Positions 18,477 through 27,011 of a stretch of 64,000 bases of DNA are shown one piece after another; the stretch's first letter is position 1; each line of letters starts with the position of its first letter. Under the pieces are notes generated by a model. It did not search any database, had not been told where the DNA came from, and saw nothing but the letters and a program-made list of their open reading frames with translations. Source of the DNA: Eubacteriales bacterium (GTDB lineage Bacteria; Bacillota; Clostridia; Lachnospirales; Lachnospiraceae). The stretch lies in contig JAUNPS010000004.1 of the NCBI GenBank assembly GCA_030536575.1, positions 100,812 through 164,811 of the forward strand. Direction: 5' to 3'. The position numbers were made by a program, and so were the translations under genes.

Positions 18477-19754
18477 ATGAAGAAAAGAATGTGGAAAATC
18501 ATGATGACCATGGCGATTGCATCTCTGGCGACCAGCGCCGTACCCTTTGCAGCATCCGCGGAAGAACCCGTAGAACTGACCATCTGGGTACACGAAACCG
18601 AGTCCACGAACGAAGGCCAGTTATACGCCGCCCTGGTCGAAGAGTTCAACGCCCAGTTCGAAGGCCAGTATCACGCCACGATCACCCAGATCGCCAGAAG
18701 CGGCGACGCCGGCGGATACGACGATAAAGTAAACGCAGCGATTTCCAATGGCGGCCTGCCCGACGTCTTCACCGTAGACGGCGTAACCGTAGCCGAATAC
18801 GCAGACGCCGAAGCCATCGTTCCCATCGAAGAATATTTCACCGAAGAAGAACTGGCCGATTTTAACGATTCCATCATCCAGCAGGGAACCTACGAAGGCC
18901 AGCTCTACACCCTGGGCGCCATGGACTCCTCCGTCGGTCTCTTCTATAATAAAGACATGTTCGAAGCAGCCGGCATCGAGCCCGCCACCGTGGACGATCC
19001 CTGGACCCTGGCCGAACTGGAAGAAGCGGCAGCCAAACTGACCACCGACGACTGCTACGGCATCACCATGAGCCTGGACGCGAAAGATGAGACGGCGATC
19101 TATTTCTTCCTGCCGCTGGTATACTCCCAGGGGAGCAGCGTCATTGCAGACGACGGCGAAACCGCAGAAGGCTACTTAAACGGCGAAGCGATGGTAAACC
19201 TCTTCACCTGGATCAAAGAAATGGCGGACAACGGCTACGCAAGCGCCACCCCGGCAGAAAACAGCTTCGAACTGGGACAGGCCGCCATGGCCCTCTCCGG
19301 CTCCTGGGAACCGGGCAACCTGGCCAAATTCGATATCAACTGGGGCTTAATGCCAATGCCGATCTACGATGAAAACTCCACAGCCGTTTCCGCCTGCGGT
19401 TCCTGGACATTTGCCATGAGCGCCAACTGCACAGATGAGAAAAAAGAAGGCGCAGCCGAACTGATCCGCTTCATGACCAGCGCCGACGCCGGCAGCAGAA
19501 TGTACGAAGCAAACGCCATGCCGCCCTCCAGAGGAAGCGCCTTCGACGCCATCGACGCTTTCAATGAAGAACCGTTAAGCGTCTTCAACTACCAGCTTCA
19601 GAACACCGCCGCGGCAAGACCGGTATCCGTATACTACTCCATGTTAAGCGACCAGTTTGCCACCGCAATGCAGAACGTCCTGACCGGCATGGATGTAACC
19701 GACGCCCTGAACCAGGCAGTCGAGCAGTACAACTTCCTGGCAGACATTTTCTAA
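18477..19754 (+). CDS. Sugar-binding protein of the sucrose/fructo-oligosaccharide importer
   Basis: A 425-residue secreted family 1 solute-binding protein. The ATG at 18477 follows ATGGAGGAA; longer frames back to 18375 overlap the promoter and operators. The signal peptide MKKRMWKIMMTMAIASLA ends at an AASA-EE site with no lipobox cysteine. The mature chain begins with VELTIWVHETES and contains GQLYTLGAMDSSVGLFYNKD, the usual pattern for CUT1 binding proteins. It is first gene of the operon and is followed by a stable hairpin that likely keeps its transcript more abundant than the permease genes. Confidence 0.92.
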   Translation: MKKRMWKIMMTMAIASLATSAVPFAASAEEPVELTIWVHETESTNEGQLYAALVEEFNAQFEGQYHATITQIARSGDAGGYDDKVNAAISNGGLPDVFTVDGVTVAEYADAEAIVPIEEYFTEEELADFNDSIIQQGTYEGQLYTLGAMDSSVGLFYNKDMFEAAGIEPATVDDPWTLAELEEAAAKLTTDDCYGITMSLDAKDETAIYFFLPLVYSQGSSVIADDGETAEGYLNGEAMVNLFTWIKEMADNGYASATPAENSFELGQAAMALSGSWEPGNLAKFDINWGLMPMPIYDENSTAVSACGSWTFAMSANCTDEKKEGAAELIRFMTSADAGSRMYEANAMPPSRGSAFDAIDAFNEEPLSVFNYQLQNTAAARPVSVYYSMLSDQFATAMQNVLTGMDVTDALNQAVEQYNFLADIF

Positions 19755-19767
19755 GGGAGCATCTCCT

Positions 19768-19791
19768 GCGTCCGGAACCCCTTCCGGGCGC
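19768..19791 (+). promoter_or_regulatory. Intercistronic hairpin, no T run
   Basis: GCGTCCGGAA (19768-19777) pairs with TTCCGGGCGC (19782-19791) around four C residues. It lacks a T tract, so it is more likely a 3'-end stabilising structure for the binding-protein mRNA than a terminator. Confidence 0.6.
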
Positions 19792-19826
19792 GGGAACCCG
19801 CCTGAAAGAAAAGGAGGAATTTTAAA

Positions 19827-20717
19827 ATGAAGACTGCGAAGAAAAAAATGACAAAAGAAAACTGGACAGGCCTGGCCTTCATTGCCCCGGCGGTGATCCT
19901 GCTGTTCGTCTTTCTGTTCATTCCCTTTCTTCTGACTGTGGGATACAGCTTTACAAACTATAACATCCTGAAACCGGACAAAACCACCTTTACCGGCCTT
20001 ACGAACTTCATCCGGCTGACCCAGGACAGCGTTTTCCTGAAAAGCATTGTAAACACCTTCGTATTCGTAATCCTGGTCGTACCGCTTCAGGTTGGCCTGG
20101 CTCTGGGCCTGGCGCTTCTGGTAAACCGGAAACTGAAAGGAATTTCCATCTTTCGTCTGGCCTTTTTCGCCCCGACCGTATTATCCCTGGTTGTAGTATC
20201 CATTCTGTGGAGCTACATCTATAATCCGAACAATGGCCTGTTAAATTCTCTGCTCGCGAACTTCGGACTTGGCCCGTTCAAATTTTTGAATGACCCGAAA
20301 ACGGCAATGCTCTGCATTGTTATCATGTCCGCATGGCAGGGCTGCGGCTTCCAGATGATGATTTTCCTGTCCGGGCTGCAGGATATTCCGACCTATCTGT
20401 ACGAAGCGGCCGCGGTGGACGGCGCGACGAAATGGTCGCAGTTCTGGCACATCACGATTCCGGGACTGAAAAACATTACGGTATTCATTTCCCTGCAGAT
20501 TGTCGTGAGCGCATTCCAGTTGATTATCCAGCCGATGATGATGACGGCAGGCGGCCCGCAGAATTCTACGATGACCATCGTATACGAAATCTATCAGACC
20601 GGCTTTAAATACAATAAAATGGGCTACGGTTCCGCCATGGCACTGGTCTTCACCGTCCTGGTGCTGATCCTGACCCTGATCCAGAACAAACTCACCAACA
20701 AGAGCAACGAAGACTAG
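19827..20717 (+). CDS. ABC sugar importer permease, MalF/LacF type
   Basis: A 296-residue CUT1 permease starting after AAAGGAGG. It opens with GLAFIAPAVILLFVFLFIPF, has six membrane helices, and carries the EAA loop YLYEAAAVDGATKWSQFWHI. It pairs with the next permease to bring sucrose or related sugars into the cytoplasm. As in the first importer of this window, no ATP-binding subunit is encoded nearby. Confidence 0.93.
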   Translation: MKTAKKKMTKENWTGLAFIAPAVILLFVFLFIPFLLTVGYSFTNYNILKPDKTTFTGLTNFIRLTQDSVFLKSIVNTFVFVILVVPLQVGLALGLALLVNRKLKGISIFRLAFFAPTVLSLVVVSILWSYIYNPNNGLLNSLLANFGLGPFKFLNDPKTAMLCIVIMSAWQGCGFQMMIFLSGLQDIPTYLYEAAAVDGATKWSQFWHITIPGLKNITVFISLQIVVSAFQLIIQPMMMTAGGPQNSTMTIVYEIYQTGFKYNKMGYGSAMALVFTVLVLILTLIQNKLTNKSNED

Positions 20718-20729
20718 GAGGAACGAAAA

Positions 20730-21575
20730 ATGGATAAGAAAATGCCTGTATCGAAAAAAATCATTACTTATCTCTGCATGACCATTATCGCCCTGGTCTT
20801 CATGTTCCCGCTGATCTGGATGGTCGTTTCCTCCTTCAAGGACGACGCCATGATCTTCACGGATATTTCCAGCCTGAAAGCCTTTGTTCCAGCCTTCAAA
20901 GACGACATCCTTTTCAACTATAAAGAAGTGATGAGCAAGCTTCCGCTGGTGAAGGCAATGCTGAACTCCTTCAGCTACATTTTCTTCATTATCCTGTTCG
21001 GCCTGATCATCAATTCCATGGCCGGCTACGCCTTCGCCAGACTGGATTTCCCGAAAAAGAACCTGATCTTTTCCGTGATCCTGGCCGTCATGGTCATCCC
21101 GGCGCAGACCGTTATGCTGCCGCAGTTTTCCATTATTTATAAAATGGGACTGGCAAACTCCTACCTGGCCCTGATTTTACCGGCCCTGGCAAGCCCGATG
21201 TATATCTTCCTGTTCCGTCAGAATTTCATGGGAATCCCGGAGAGCATTGAAGAGGCGGCGAAGCTGGATGGAGCCAGCGCGGTGCGGACGTTCTTCCAGT
21301 TAATTGTGCCCCTGGCGAAGCCCGTGTACGCGACGGTAGCGATTCTGATGTTCATTGCTTACTGGAACGATTTCGTATGGCCGGTTATGGTCATTTCGGA
21401 CAGCTCGAAGCAGACGATTCAGATGGCATTGAGCGCACTGTTCAGCATCCAGCCGGTGAATTATGGCAATGTAATGGCAGGCCTGACCCTCGTAACAATC
21501 CCGGTACTTGTAATCTTCCTGAGCTTACAGAAATATTACGTAGCCGGTATCGCCTCCACAGGCGCAAAGAACTGA
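20730..21575 (+). CDS. ABC sugar importer permease, MalG type
   Basis: A 281-residue CUT1 permease starting after CTAGGAGGAAC, 12 bases downstream of its partner. MFPLIWMVVSSFK at the N-terminus and the EAA loop SIEEAAKLDGASAVRTFFQL are family signatures. The C-terminus, LQKYYVAGIASTGAKN, is typical of MalG-like subunits. Confidence 0.93.
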   Translation: MDKKMPVSKKIITYLCMTIIALVFMFPLIWMVVSSFKDDAMIFTDISSLKAFVPAFKDDILFNYKEVMSKLPLVKAMLNSFSYIFFIILFGLIINSMAGYAFARLDFPKKNLIFSVILAVMVIPAQTVMLPQFSIIYKMGLANSYLALILPALASPMYIFLFRQNFMGIPESIEEAAKLDGASAVRTFFQLIVPLAKPVYATVAILMFIAYWNDFVWPVMVISDSSKQTIQMALSALFSIQPVNYGNVMAGLTLVTIPVLVIFLSLQKYYVAGIASTGAKN

Positions 21576-21606
21576 TAACCCTCAAAACGGATGACAGGAG
21601 CATACT

Positions 21607-23094
21607 ATGATCAGTCAAACTTTACGCGAAGCCCGCAAATATGAAGAGGCTTCCGCAAAAATGATAAAAAAAGAAGACCGTCCGGCTTTCCACCTGTCTG
21701 CCAGAACCGGATGGATGAACGACCCTAATGGATTTTCCATTTACGATGGAAAATACCACATGTTCTATCAATATCACCCGTATGATTCCCATTGGGGGCC
21801 CATGCATTGGGGCCATGCGGTCAGCGAAGACCTCCTTCACTGGACGTACCTCCCGGCGGCTCTGGCGCCGGATGAATTTTACGACCGGGACGGCTGTTTC
21901 TCCGGAAGCGCCGTCACCCTCCCGGACGGCAGACAGCTTCTGATGTATACGGGCGTGCAGAAAGAATACCAGAGAAACGGCGGCGTCTGCGATGTGCAGA
22001 CCCAGTGTCTCGCGGTGGGAGACGGGCTGGATTATGAGAAATATGAGCAGAATCCGGTCCTGGACGAAAAAGACCTGCCGGAGGGCAGCAGCCGGAACGA
22101 CTTCCGCGACCCGAAAATGTGGCGGAAACCGGACGGAACCTACCGCTGTGTCATCGGAAACCGCCCGGCGGATGGCAGCGGCCAGATTTTACTCTATTCC
22201 AGCGAGGACGGATTTCATTGGAAATTCGAAAAAGTTTTCGCGGTAAATGAAAACCGTTTCGGAAAAATGTGGGAATGCCCGGACGTCTTCGAATTGGACG
22301 GAAAACAAGTGCTGCTTATAAGCCCCCAGGATATGCTTCCCCAGGATTTCGAGTACCACAATGGAAACGGCACGCTTTGCCTGATCGGCAGCTACGACGA
22401 AGAAACCGACACGTTTACCGAAGAATCCAACCAGTCCATCGACTACGGAATCGACTTTTACGCGCCCCAGACCGTGCTGACGCCGGACGGCCGCCGGGTC
22501 ATGATCGGATGGATGCAGAACTGGGATACCTGTACGTTCCGCGCGCCCTATCAGCCCTGGTACGGCCAGATGAGCCTTCCGCGGGAGCTGTCCGTCAAGG
22601 ACGGACGTTTATACCAGAAACCCATCCGGGAATTGGAAGCATTGCGCACCGAAAAAGTGGAATACCGCGATGTGAATTTTACCGGGACGATCAGCCTGGA
22701 CGGAATCTATGGCCGCATGATTGACCTGGAACTTACCCTTCGTCCGGGCAATGCAGAGAAGCTCTATCAGAAATTTGCAATCCGCTTCGCCCAGGACGAC
22801 ACCTATCAGACCGCCTTAAGCTTCCGGCCCCATGAACGGATTCTGAAAGTTGACCGAAAATTTTCCGGTTCCCGCCGGGCCATTATCCATCAGCGCCGGA
22901 GCCGGGTGAACAGCGAAAACGGCGAGCTGAAAATGCGGCTGATCCTGGATCGCTTCAGCGTCGAAGTATTTATCAACGACGGCGAGCAGGTGATGACCGC
23001 TACGATGTACACCGATTTGACGGCAGATAAAATTTCCTTTTTTGCGGATGGCGCTGTGGCCATGGATGTGGTAAAATATACGTTGACGATATAG
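21607..23094 (+). CDS. GH32 beta-fructofuranosidase / sucrose hydrolase
   Basis: A 495-residue cytoplasmic GH32 enzyme that cleaves terminal beta-fructosyl bonds in sucrose or fructo-oligosaccharides. The five-bladed propeller carries the nucleophile Asp39 in GWMNDPNG, the transition-state stabiliser Asp168 in FRDPKMW and the acid/base Glu223 in WECPDVF. A C-terminal beta-sandwich follows (VEVFINDGEQVMTA). It is annotated in many genomes as sucrose-6-phosphate hydrolase. Because uptake here is by an ABC importer and not a PTS, free sucrose is the more likely substrate. Confidence 0.95.
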   Translation: MISQTLREARKYEEASAKMIKKEDRPAFHLSARTGWMNDPNGFSIYDGKYHMFYQYHPYDSHWGPMHWGHAVSEDLLHWTYLPAALAPDEFYDRDGCFSGSAVTLPDGRQLLMYTGVQKEYQRNGGVCDVQTQCLAVGDGLDYEKYEQNPVLDEKDLPEGSSRNDFRDPKMWRKPDGTYRCVIGNRPADGSGQILLYSSEDGFHWKFEKVFAVNENRFGKMWECPDVFELDGKQVLLISPQDMLPQDFEYHNGNGTLCLIGSYDEETDTFTEESNQSIDYGIDFYAPQTVLTPDGRRVMIGWMQNWDTCTFRAPYQPWYGQMSLPRELSVKDGRLYQKPIRELEALRTEKVEYRDVNFTGTISLDGIYGRMIDLELTLRPGNAEKLYQKFAIRFAQDDTYQTALSFRPHERILKVDRKFSGSRRAIIHQRRSRVNSENGELKMRLILDRFSVEVFINDGEQVMTATMYTDLTADKISFFADGAVAMDVVKYTLTI

Positions 23095-23140
23095 AGAGAA
23101 CACGACGTGTTGTCCCGGAATTTTGGAGGAAAGAAGCCAT

Positions 23141-24112
23141 ATGAAAAATTATGATGTAGTTGCGTTAGGAGAATTGCTGATCGATTTCACGGAAAACGGC
23201 GCAAGCGCCCAGGGAAACCCGCTCTTCGAAGCGAACCCCGGAGGAGCCCCCTGCAATGTGCTCGCCATGCTGACAAAGCTTGGATGCAGGACGGCCTTCA
23301 TCGGAAAAGTAGGAAAGGATTTCTTTGGCAGCCAGCTAAAAGACGCGCTGGTCGAAGTAGGAATCGACGCGGCGGCCCTGCGGATGGATGAAGAAGTCCA
23401 CACCACCCTGGCGCTGGTACATACCTTTCCGGACGGAGACCGGGACTTTTCCTTCTATCGGAACCCCGGAGCCGACATGATGCTTTCCGAGGCCGAGGTG
23501 CCCGAAGAACTGATTACGGATACGAAAATTTTCCACTTCGGAACCCTGTCCATGACCCACGAAGGCGTTCGGAACGCCACGAAAAAAGCGCTCCGTATTG
23601 CAAAAGAACACGGCGTGACCATTTCCTTTGACCCGAACCTGCGCCCGCCCCTGTGGAAATCCCTGGACGACGCGAAAGAACAGATCCTGTACGGACTGGG
23701 TTACTGCGACGTCCTGAAAATTTCCGACAATGAAATCCAGTGGCTGACCGGAGAAGAGGAGTTCGACGCAGGTGTCCGCTGGATCAAGGAGCGCTACCCG
23801 CAGATCGCGCTGATCCTGGTTTCCATGGGGAAAGAGGGCAGCCGCGCTTACTATGGCGAGACGATTGTAGAAGCGCCGGCCTTTGTACAGAAGAACACCA
23901 TCGAAACCACAGGTGCGGGGGATACGTTCTGCGGCTGCGTGCTGGAATATGTATGCCGGAATGGGCTGGAAAACCTGTCCGAAGAAATGTTAAAAGAAAT
24001 GCTTACCTTCGCGAATGCGGCGGCGGCGCTGATTACGACCCGGAAAGGGGCGCTCAGGGTGATGCCGGAGAAGGCGGAGGTTGAGGAGTTGGTGGGAGCT
24101 GCGGCGCGGTAA
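23141..24112 (+). CDS. PfkB-family fructokinase
   Basis: A 323-residue sugar kinase that phosphorylates the fructose released by the upstream GH32 enzyme. The ATG at 23141 follows TTGGAGGAAAG. It shows PfkB signatures: the N-terminal NPGGAPCNVLAMLTKLG with GKVGKDFFG, and near the C-terminus TTGAGDTFCGCVLEY, which holds the catalytic Asp. ADP/ATP-site residues follow in FANAAAALITTRKGA. The product enters glycolysis. The stop codon lies in the loop of an intrinsic terminator, marking the operon end. Confidence 0.93.
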   Translation: MKNYDVVALGELLIDFTENGASAQGNPLFEANPGGAPCNVLAMLTKLGCRTAFIGKVGKDFFGSQLKDALVEVGIDAAALRMDEEVHTTLALVHTFPDGDRDFSFYRNPGADMMLSEAEVPEELITDTKIFHFGTLSMTHEGVRNATKKALRIAKEHGVTISFDPNLRPPLWKSLDDAKEQILYGLGYCDVLKISDNEIQWLTGEEEFDAGVRWIKERYPQIALILVSMGKEGSRAYYGETIVEAPAFVQKNTIETTGAGDTFCGCVLEYVCRNGLENLSEEMLKEMLTFANAAAALITTRKGALRVMPEKAEVEELVGAAAR

Positions 24113-24127
24113 GCGCGGCAGCTCTTT
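24097..24127. terminator. Terminator enclosing the fructokinase stop codon
   Basis: AGCTGCGGCGC (24097-24107) pairs with GCGCGGCAGCT (24113-24123) with one G-G mismatch; the TAA stop is in the loop and CTTTT follows. It may serve both convergent genes. Confidence 0.75.
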
Positions 24128-24162
24128 TGGCGGTGGTGCGGCGGCGCGGGGGCCTTTGTCGC

Positions 24163-24564
24163 CTATTTCGTTGGGCTTTGGGGGGATTCCGAGGATTCCC
24201 GCCGCAGGCTGGAGTCCGCGCTTTTCAAGAGTTCTTCCGAAGAAATTCCGTAGAGTTTTGCCAGGGCGATCAGGTTCGAGGTGCTGGGGTCGGAGGTTCC
24301 GTTTTCCCACTTCGAGACGGCCTGGCGGCTGACGCTCAGGGACTCGGCCACAAATTCCTGGGTCATTTTGCAGCGGAGGCGGTTTTCTTTCAGAACCTCG
24401 CCAAGGGATTTACAGATACTCTTCTTTTCTTCCCGCACGTCTTTGGAACCGATATACTTTTTCAGTGCCCGGACGATCAGCACAAAGAGATAGATGAGCG
24501 CGCCGAGAACTGCGAGCTGGACGAGAAAATTCACGATAATGATGAGAATTCCTAATGCGTTCAT
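24163..24564 (-). CDS. Membrane-tethered Cro/C1-type HTH protein
   Basis: A 133-residue protein with an unusual order: an N-terminal transmembrane helix (residues of about 5-33, ILIIIVNFLVQLAVLGALIY) and then a cytoplasmic helix-turn-helix (MTQEFVAESLSVSRQAVSKWENG, quoted in part). The start at 24564 has AAAGGAG upstream. Small HTH proteins with the membrane helix at the C-terminus are common in Firmicutes; the N-terminal version is less so. Candidate self-regulatory dyads lie upstream of it. Its target and signal are unknown. Confidence 0.75.
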   Translation of the reverse strand: MNALGILIIIVNFLVQLAVLGALIYLFVLIVRALKKYIGSKDVREEKKSICKSLGEVLKENRLRCKMTQEFVAESLSVSRQAVSKWENGTSDPSTSNLIALAKLYGISSEELLKSADSSLRRESSESPQSPTK

Positions 24565-24628
24565 AAGTGCTCCTTTCGAGATGTAAGGTTTGTGGGCTTT
24601 GATGACTTTATTTTACTACAGATTGCCG

Positions 24629-24754
24629 GTTGCGGCCAGCAACTATTGCGCAATTTTCAGTTGCGGGAACACATTGCATGAAATTTGTTTGCATATATCG
24701 GAGCAGAAGAAAGAAAAAATAATCCTTGAAGGCTGTCAGACGATAGGATAAAAT
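24629..24754. promoter_or_regulatory. Intergenic region with dyads and promoter for the AAA ATPase gene
   Basis: Toward the AAA gene: TTGAAG (24726-24731), 17 bases, TAAAAT (24749-24754). Toward the HTH gene: dyads GTTGC-ggcca-GCAAC (24629-24643) and ATTGCGCAAT (24645-24654), plus another TTGCGG at about 24660. The repeated TTGCG elements could be an operator of the HTH protein; this is inference. Confidence 0.5.
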
Positions 24755-24812
24755 GAAGGGGAGTGAAAAGCGGACAGAGTGCGCCTGTCCGGGAGCAAAG
24801 GAGTGAGGAAGC

Positions 24813-26141
24813 GTGCATAGGCTGGTCATTCATAAGCTTGGGCCGATTGATCATTGTGAGCTGGAATGTTCGGAATTTATGACTTTTACAGGGTTTCAGG
24901 CGTCGGGGAAAAGCACAATTGCGAAAGCGATCTACTACTTTCGGACGATAAAAGAGGATATTGTCGAGCTGGCGAAGGGCCAAGCTTTGAGAACCGCTGC
25001 GATAAGCGGGGCAGAAGTGAAGCTTGTGCCAGAATATAACTCCGGACTGAAAAAAGATTTGGAAAATTCGTTAAGAGAAAAGTTCCTGAGAACTTTTGGC
25101 TCTTCCTGGGGAATGGCGAATGAAATGTATATGGAGTATCATTTCACAGAGAGCTGCTTTGTGCGGATTTCGCTGAGAGATGACATTACCTACGCGACGC
25201 CAAATTATATTTGGATAACATGCAGCCGGGAATTAAGAGATTTTCTGTACCGAAAAAATGGTAGTTTGTCTGTTACGGCGCTGGGCGTATCAGAGGAGAA
25301 ACTGAAAAAGTTTAAAGAAGAGCTATTCGAGTTGTTTGATGACCACTGCTCGATTGTTTATATTCCGGCCGGGCGCAGCATGATAACCTTGTTGTCGCAG
25401 CAGCTTGGATATATTTATGCGACGATGGACGATATGCAGAAACGTTCCCTGGACAGTTGTACAAAAGATTATCTGGAACGGATTTTGCGGTTAAAGCCGG
25501 AATTCTCGGAAGGATTGCAGGGAATGGCTTCTTATCCGGCAAGAAGGGGAGCGCTGCCGCCGAAAATTGTGAGACAGGCATTAGACCTGATTAAAAAGGT
25601 TTTAAGAGGAACCTACCGTTACCGGGATGGGGAAGAACAGATTGTTTTGGATGATGGGAGATATGTCAAAATAAACTTTTCGTCTTCTGGCCAGCAGGAG
25701 TGCGTATGGATTCTAAATCTGCTTTTTTATTATCTGCTTCAGTCGCAAAAGACATTATTTATTATAGAAGAACCGGAATCGCACTTGTTCCCGGAATCGC
25801 AGAAATATATTACGGAACTGATTGCTCTGGCAGCGAATTGCGGTCATTCGATTTTGCTTACAACCCATAGCCCGTATGTTCTTGGAACGTTAAATAATTT
25901 GTTGTATGCGCATGCAATTCCGAAAGAATATACGGAAGCGGCGGGTGAAGTGATACCAGCCAATTTGTGGCTTGACGATGCGTTTTTTGATTCCTGGTTT
26001 GTAAAAAACGGAACCATTGAAAACTGCATGGATCAGGAAATTCATATGATTCAGAATGAAAGAATTGATGAAATTTCGAAGGTGATTAACGAAGAATTTG
26101 AGGAGCTTTTGAATTTGCAGGATACGGAAGGGGCGGGATGA
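24813..26141 (+). CDS. AAA-family ATPase (ABC-type/OLD-like head), standalone
   Basis: A 442-residue protein beginning with GTG at 24813 after AAAGGAG. Walker A is GFQASGKST (residues 27-35). An ABC-like signature SSSGQQECVWIL comes near residue 290, Walker B IIEEPESHLFPES near 317, and a switch histidine in TTHSPYVLG. The layout matches the ATPase heads of the SMC/Rad50/OLD group with a short insertion and no long coiled coil. No TOPRIM or other nuclease domain is visible at the C-terminus, and no nuclease gene is adjacent. Such proteins occur in defence systems and as orphan genes; its relation to the lanthipeptide genes downstream is unknown. Confidence 0.75.
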   Translation: MHRLVIHKLGPIDHCELECSEFMTFTGFQASGKSTIAKAIYYFRTIKEDIVELAKGQALRTAAISGAEVKLVPEYNSGLKKDLENSLREKFLRTFGSSWGMANEMYMEYHFTESCFVRISLRDDITYATPNYIWITCSRELRDFLYRKNGSLSVTALGVSEEKLKKFKEELFELFDDHCSIVYIPAGRSMITLLSQQLGYIYATMDDMQKRSLDSCTKDYLERILRLKPEFSEGLQGMASYPARRGALPPKIVRQALDLIKKVLRGTYRYRDGEEQIVLDDGRYVKINFSSSGQQECVWILNLLFYYLLQSQKTLFIIEEPESHLFPESQKYITELIALAANCGHSILLTTHSPYVLGTLNNLLYAHAIPKEYTEAAGEVIPANLWLDDAFFDSWFVKNGTIENCMDQEIHMIQNERIDEISKVINEEFEELLNLQDTEGAG

Positions 26142-26181
26142 TTTTGTAGGAAGCGGACAGGACATAAATTTGAAACATTAA

Positions 26182-26251
26182 AACGACATAATGAGGTCAG
26201 AAATCGACAATTCAAGGATATTTCACCCAAAATCTTATTTTCTGTTATACT
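26182..26251 (+). promoter_or_regulatory. Candidate LytTR-controlled promoter of the lanthipeptide locus
   Basis: The element CGACA occurs at 26184-26188 and 26205-26209, a direct repeat with a 21-base period (two helical turns), which is the spacing typical of LytTR-domain sites. A -10 TATACT lies at 26246-26251 with no recognisable -35, as expected for an activator-dependent promoter. The 150-base region otherwise holds no gene. Confidence 0.45.
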
Positions 26252-26291
26252 GTTTTATAGGAAATCAGAGGAGTTACGACAGGAGAAAAAA

Positions 26292-27011
26292 GTGATAAGA
26301 ATAGCAGCGTTAGACGATGATTTCACGATTCTGGAACGGATTCGGAAGGCGACGGATCAGTTTTTTGCAGACACCGGGATTTCATATAAGCTGGAAACCT
26401 ATCAGAACACGAAGGCGTTTTATCAGGATCTGGAAGAGGATGTGTGTTATGACATTTATCTTTTGGATGTGGAATTGCCGGATACGAATGGGCTGGAGGT
26501 GGCCAGGCAGATCCGTCGGTACTACTGTGAACCATTCCTGATCTATATTACGAATCATACGGAATATGCGATCGAAGCATTCGAAGTGAATGCATTTCGC
26601 TACATACCGAAGAAAATTCTGGAAGAACAGCTTCCCAAGGCTTATGCGCTGATGTCCTCGAAGATTCTGGACTACGACGAGCATGCGATTGTGGTGGAGA
26701 ACGGCGGTCGCCGGGAGAGGATTGAGCATAAAAACATTTACTATCTGAAAAAGGATCGGAAGTATGTGATTTTGGTTCATCGCTATGGGGAGAGTCGGAT
26801 TCGGGGGACGCTTCAGATGGTTTTGGAGGAGTTGGACCCGGAAGAGTTTATGTATATTGATAAAGGGTGTGTGGTAAGTATTCGTCATGTTATGTCCTTG
26901 AAGCAGCAGCAGGTTCTCATGCGGAACGAGCAGGTGCTTCCGGTAAGCCGTCCGCGGTTGAGAGGTGTGAAGATGCGGATTTCGGATTACTGGAGAAGAG
27001 GGAAATGGTGA
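26292..27011 (+). CDS. LytTR response regulator (AgrA/ComE type)
   Basis: A 239-residue two-component regulator. GTG at 26292 follows AGGAG by 7 bases. The receiver domain has the acidic pocket LDDD (residues 7-10), phospho-acceptor Asp59 in LLDVELPD and the conserved Lys in RYIPKK. A LytTR DNA-binding domain follows from about residue 140 (IYYLKKDRKYVILVH, FMYIDKGCVVSIRHV). This class controls peptide-induced systems such as bacteriocins. The stop overlaps the next gene's start region by seven bases, so the kinase is translationally coupled. It probably regulates the lanA-lanM genes downstream. Confidence 0.92.
   Translation: MIRIAALDDDFTILERIRKATDQFFADTGISYKLETYQNTKAFYQDLEEDVCYDIYLLDVELPDTNGLEVARQIRRYYCEPFLIYITNHTEYAIEAFEVNAFRYIPKKILEEQLPKAYALMSSKILDYDEHAIVVENGGRRERIEHKNIYYLKKDRKYVILVHRYGESRIRGTLQMVLEELDPEEFMYIDKGCVVSIRHVMSLKQQQVLMRNEQVLPVSRPRLRGVKMRISDYWRRGKW

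Noticed and set aside
26867-27004. An upstream extension of the kinase N-terminal frame into the response regulator gene
   Set aside because: It overlaps conserved LytTR-domain sequence; the ATG at 27005 gives the usual short overlap.
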